Positions 12,695-15,531 of a DNA stretch of 15,531 nt are shown one piece after another. Every line of letters begins with the position of its first letter. Position 1 is the stretch's first letter. The stretch comes from Caldithrix sp. RBG_13_44_9. Its GTDB lineage: Bacteria; Calditrichota; Calditrichia; RBG-13-44-9. The stretch is taken from NCBI GenBank assembly GCA_001771055.1, contig MESS01000049.1, forward strand, positions 1 through 15,531. Direction: 5' to 3'. The notes beneath the pieces were generated by a model that did no database searches, was not told the origin of the DNA, and saw only the letters and a program-made list of their open reading frames with translations. Position numbers and translations under genes: made by a program.

Positions 12695-15451
12695 ATGTCT
12701 GCAAAATTCAAAAATAGCTTTCTTACTCTTAAAAAATTATCAATCACTAACCAGTCTTATACTATTTTTAACCTGGCCGAATTAGAAAAGCAAAATTTGA
12801 TCAATATAGACCGCCTACCTTTTTCTATCCGCATTCTCCTGGAAAATCTGCTGCGGAATGAGGACGGATCACTGGTCACCCACCAGGATATTGAAAACGT
12901 ACTTCGATATGATCCCAAAATAAAGTCTGGCTCCGAGATTCCTTTCATGCCTGGCCGGGTTATCCTGCAGGATTTTACCGGGGTTCCGGCGGTAGTTGAT
13001 CTGGCCGCTATGCGGGATGCAGTTAAAAATTTTAAAGGCAATCCCGACCGAATCAATCCCATCGTTCAGTCCGATCTGGTAATAGATCACTCAGTACAGG
13101 TGGATAGTTTCGGAACCATCAACGCTTTCAAAGTGAATGTGAAAAAAGAATATGAGAGAAATGCCGAGAGATATTCATTGTTGAGCTGGGCGCAAAAAAG
13201 TTTTAAAAATTTTAGGGTGGTGCCGCCCGGTACCGGAATTGTTCATCAGGTTAATCTTGAATATCTGGGCCAGGTAGTGATGATTTCAGAAAAAAATAAT
13301 CAAAAAGTTGCTTATCCCGATACCCTGGTAGGCACTGACTCTCACACCACCATGATTAATGGATTGAGTGTGGTTGGCTGGGGAGTGGGCGGAATTGAGG
13401 CTGAGGCCGTGATGCTGGGACAACCCTATTACATGGTTTTACCGGAAGTAATAGGCGTAAAACTTACCCGACACTTAAAGAGCGGAACTACCGCCACCGA
13501 CCTGGTTCTTACGCTTACCGAGATGCTGCGAAAATTCGGGGTAGTGGGTAGATTCGTCGAATATTTTGGTGCTGGCCTTTCAAATTTAACCCTTCCGGAC
13601 CGGGCTACCATCGCTAATATGTCTCCGGAGTATGGTGCAACGATCGGCTTTTTCCCGGTTGATCAGATTTTACTGGGGTATTTAAAACAAACCGCCCGTT
13701 CTGAGGAGCAGGTCAGAATGGTAGAGTCTTATGCCAAAGAGCAAGCTCTGTACAGAACCGATGAAACTCCTGATCCGCAATATCATGCGGTGCTGGAGTT
13801 GGATCTGTCCAAGGTGGAACCAAGTCTAGCGGGCCCGCGCCGGCCTCAGGACCGGGTTCCCTTACGGGAAATGAAGACTGTTTTTTACCAATCTCTTAAG
13901 GACACCTTTGGCAAAGCCATGCCAGAAAATGTAAAAACAACCGATGATAACTTCCTGGCCGGTAAAGAGGAAAACCCTGCTGACCAATTTTTAGCGGCGA
14001 AAAATGAACTCTCACATGGCTCTGTGGTCATTGCAGCAATAACCAGTTGTACCAATACCTCAAATCCCTCGGTAATGATTGCCGCAGGTTTGCTGGCTAA
14101 AAAGGCGCTGGAAAAAGGGATTAAGACTAAACCCTGGGTCAAAACCAGCCTGGCACCAGGAAGCCGGGTAGTGACCGATTATCTCAAAAAAGCCGGTCTT
14201 ATGAAAAGCCTTGAAATGCAAGGATTCCACCTGGTGGGATATGGATGTACCACCTGTATTGGCAATAGCGGACCCTTACGGCCAGAGATTGAAAAAGCCA
14301 TAAAAACCAATGATTTGGTAGTTGCTGCGGTCTTAAGCGGAAATCGAAATTTTGAAGGCCGCATCCATGCTGCAGTTCGTGCTAACTACCTTGCTTCTCC
14401 CCCATTGGTGGTAGCCTATGCTTTGGCCGGGCGGGTAGACATTAATATGGAGTCGGACCCTATCGGGATTGGGTCGAACGGAACAGAAGTATTTTTAAAG
14501 GACATCTGGCCCAGTGAAAAAGAGATATCAGATACCTTAACGTCCTCACTGGAACCACAAATGTTTGAAGAAAAATACCAGCAAGTCTTTAGTGGAGACG
14601 AAAACTGGCGTTCTATGGATAGCAGTGGAGGGAAAATCTTTCGCTGGGATAAAAAATCGACCTATATTAAAAAACCGCCATTTTTTGAAAACCTGCAGAC
14701 CGGAAGAGTAAAAGACATCCGGCAGGCCAGGATACTGGCTTTATTGGGAGACTCAGTAACAACCGATCATATCTCACCAGCCGGTAGTATCCAACCAACC
14801 AGTCCGGCAGGTAAGTATCTCATAGAAAATGGAGTGGAGATAAAAGATTTTAATTCGTATGGATCCAGGCGGGGAAATCATGAAGTGATGATGAGGGGTA
14901 CTTTTGCGAATATCCGGATCAAAAACAAAATTTTAAACGGAGTAGAAGGCGGTTATACTCTTCATTTCCCGACCAACCAACAATTACCCATTTATGAAGC
15001 TTCCATGCAGTATCAAAAGAATAATGTACCGTTGTTGATCATCGCTGGTAAAGAATATGGCACCGGAAGCTCACGTGATTGGGCAGCAAAAGGGACATTT
15101 TTATTAGGAGTTAAGGCAGTTATCGCTGAAAGTTTTGAAAGGATCCATCGCAGTAACCTGGTGGGCATGGGGGTATTACCATTGCAATTTATGACCGGAG
15201 ACAGTGCCCAAAAACTGGGTATTACTGGAAAAGAAATATTCACCATAACCGGTCTGGAAAATGGTCTGATACCCGGACAGGAATTGACTGTTCAGACCAT
15301 CAATGAAGAAAATATCCGGATGACCTTCAATGTTCTTTCACGCTTGGATACACCCATCGATATACGTTATTACCAGAATGGCGGGATTTTGCAAACCGTC
15401 CTGAAACAAATGCTTAAAGAGGAAAAAGGCAAGAAACAGAAGATAAATTAA
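12695..15451 (+). CDS. acnA: Aconitate hydratase (AcnA/IRP type)
   Basis: Aconitase interconverts citrate and isocitrate in the TCA cycle using a [4Fe-4S] cluster. The 918-residue single-chain protein has all four domains in the AcnA order. Cluster cysteines are C452 (TSCTNTSNPS), C518 and C521 (YGCTTCIGNSG). Other signatures are DFTGVPAVVDLAAMRDA (93-109), GTDSHTTMING (213-223), NRNFEGRIH, DSVTTDHISPAGSI, NHEVMMRGTF and KEYGTGSSRDWAAKG from the swivel domain. Length matches AcnA/IRP-1 rather than AcnB or mitochondrial-type enzymes; the very similar 2-methyl-cis-aconitate hydratase AcnD cannot be fully excluded, but no methylcitrate genes are nearby. The start is ATG with AAAGGAGG 4 nt upstream. 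No clean promoter was found between the terminator at 12562 and the gene, so expression may depend on an unrecognised promoter or on read-through. AcnA proteins of this type can bind RNA when the cluster is lost (known for the family). Confidence 0.95.
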   Translation: MSAKFKNSFLTLKKLSITNQSYTIFNLAELEKQNLINIDRLPFSIRILLENLLRNEDGSLVTHQDIENVLRYDPKIKSGSEIPFMPGRVILQDFTGVPAVVDLAAMRDAVKNFKGNPDRINPIVQSDLVIDHSVQVDSFGTINAFKVNVKKEYERNAERYSLLSWAQKSFKNFRVVPPGTGIVHQVNLEYLGQVVMISEKNNQKVAYPDTLVGTDSHTTMINGLSVVGWGVGGIEAEAVMLGQPYYMVLPEVIGVKLTRHLKSGTTATDLVLTLTEMLRKFGVVGRFVEYFGAGLSNLTLPDRATIANMSPEYGATIGFFPVDQILLGYLKQTARSEEQVRMVESYAKEQALYRTDETPDPQYHAVLELDLSKVEPSLAGPRRPQDRVPLREMKTVFYQSLKDTFGKAMPENVKTTDDNFLAGKEENPADQFLAAKNELSHGSVVIAAITSCTNTSNPSVMIAAGLLAKKALEKGIKTKPWVKTSLAPGSRVVTDYLKKAGLMKSLEMQGFHLVGYGCTTCIGNSGPLRPEIEKAIKTNDLVVAAVLSGNRNFEGRIHAAVRANYLASPPLVVAYALAGRVDINMESDPIGIGSNGTEVFLKDIWPSEKEISDTLTSSLEPQMFEEKYQQVFSGDENWRSMDSSGGKIFRWDKKSTYIKKPPFFENLQTGRVKDIRQARILALLGDSVTTDHISPAGSIQPTSPAGKYLIENGVEIKDFNSYGSRRGNHEVMMRGTFANIRIKNKILNGVEGGYTLHFPTNQQLPIYEASMQYQKNNVPLLIIAGKEYGTGSSRDWAAKGTFLLGVKAVIAESFERIHRSNLVGMGVLPLQFMTGDSAQKLGITGKEIFTITGLENGLIPGQELTVQTINEENIRMTFNVLSRLDTPIDIRYYQNGGILQTVLKQMLKEEKGKKQKIN

Positions 15452-15531
15452 TTTTTGGCAGTCTGATCGATTTTCCGGTAAATAACTATACTTGAAATTG
15501 ACAGGATTGTTAAAAGAAAATTTTCAATCAG

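Noticed and set aside
1..15531. Mobile elements, CRISPR arrays, tRNA or rRNA genes
   Set aside because: No transposase or recombinase catalytic domain, terminal repeats, direct-repeat arrays or RNA gene landmarks were seen on either strand.

Overview
The window reads as ordinary chromosome of an AT-rich, Gram-negative-type bacterium. Evidence is MltG, YajC, a signal-peptide-bearing UshA-like protein, type II fatty acid synthesis (FabH) and de novo lipoylation (LipA). Several genes have strong Shine-Dalgarno sites followed by TTG or GTG starts. Three good promoters are sigma70-like, with TTGA-type -35 boxes, 17-nt spacers and TATATT -10 boxes. That argues against typical Bacteroidota, although the SDR-type threonine dehydrogenase is common around the FCB group. 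A deep FCB-related lineage (Calditrichota, Marinimicrobia or KSB1-like) is my guess only; nothing here proves the taxon.

Minus-strand block (1-9575), read right to left: an unknown 226-aa gene, tgt, yajC, def and fmt form one tightly spaced group for tRNA modification, membrane/Sec function and formyl-methionine handling. A new promoter (5657-5685) then starts fabH-lipA, linking acyl-chain initiation to lipoyl synthesis. Next come a secreted UshA-like protein, a divergent trpD-like gene, a trpC-like gene that has lost its known catalytic residues, and mltG, which runs off the left edge of the window. The last three are separated by under 20 nt and look co-transcribed.

Plus-strand block (9913-15451): after a 331-bp divergent intergenic region come an SDR-type L-threonine 3-dehydrogenase, an unknown 451-aa protein with a five-cysteine cluster and its own promoter, an apparent small RNA gene (12461-12560) with its own promoter and a near-perfect terminator, and a full-length aconitase. 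The last 80 bases (15452-15531) hold no gene I can support.

The strongest candidates for something new are (a) the roughly 100-nt putative sRNA with C-rich loops able to pair with Shine-Dalgarno sequences, placed just upstream of aconitase; (b) the trpD-like/trpC-like pair, in which key substrate or catalytic residues are replaced; and (c) the unknown Cys-cluster protein. I saw no mobile element, CRISPR array, rRNA or tRNA.
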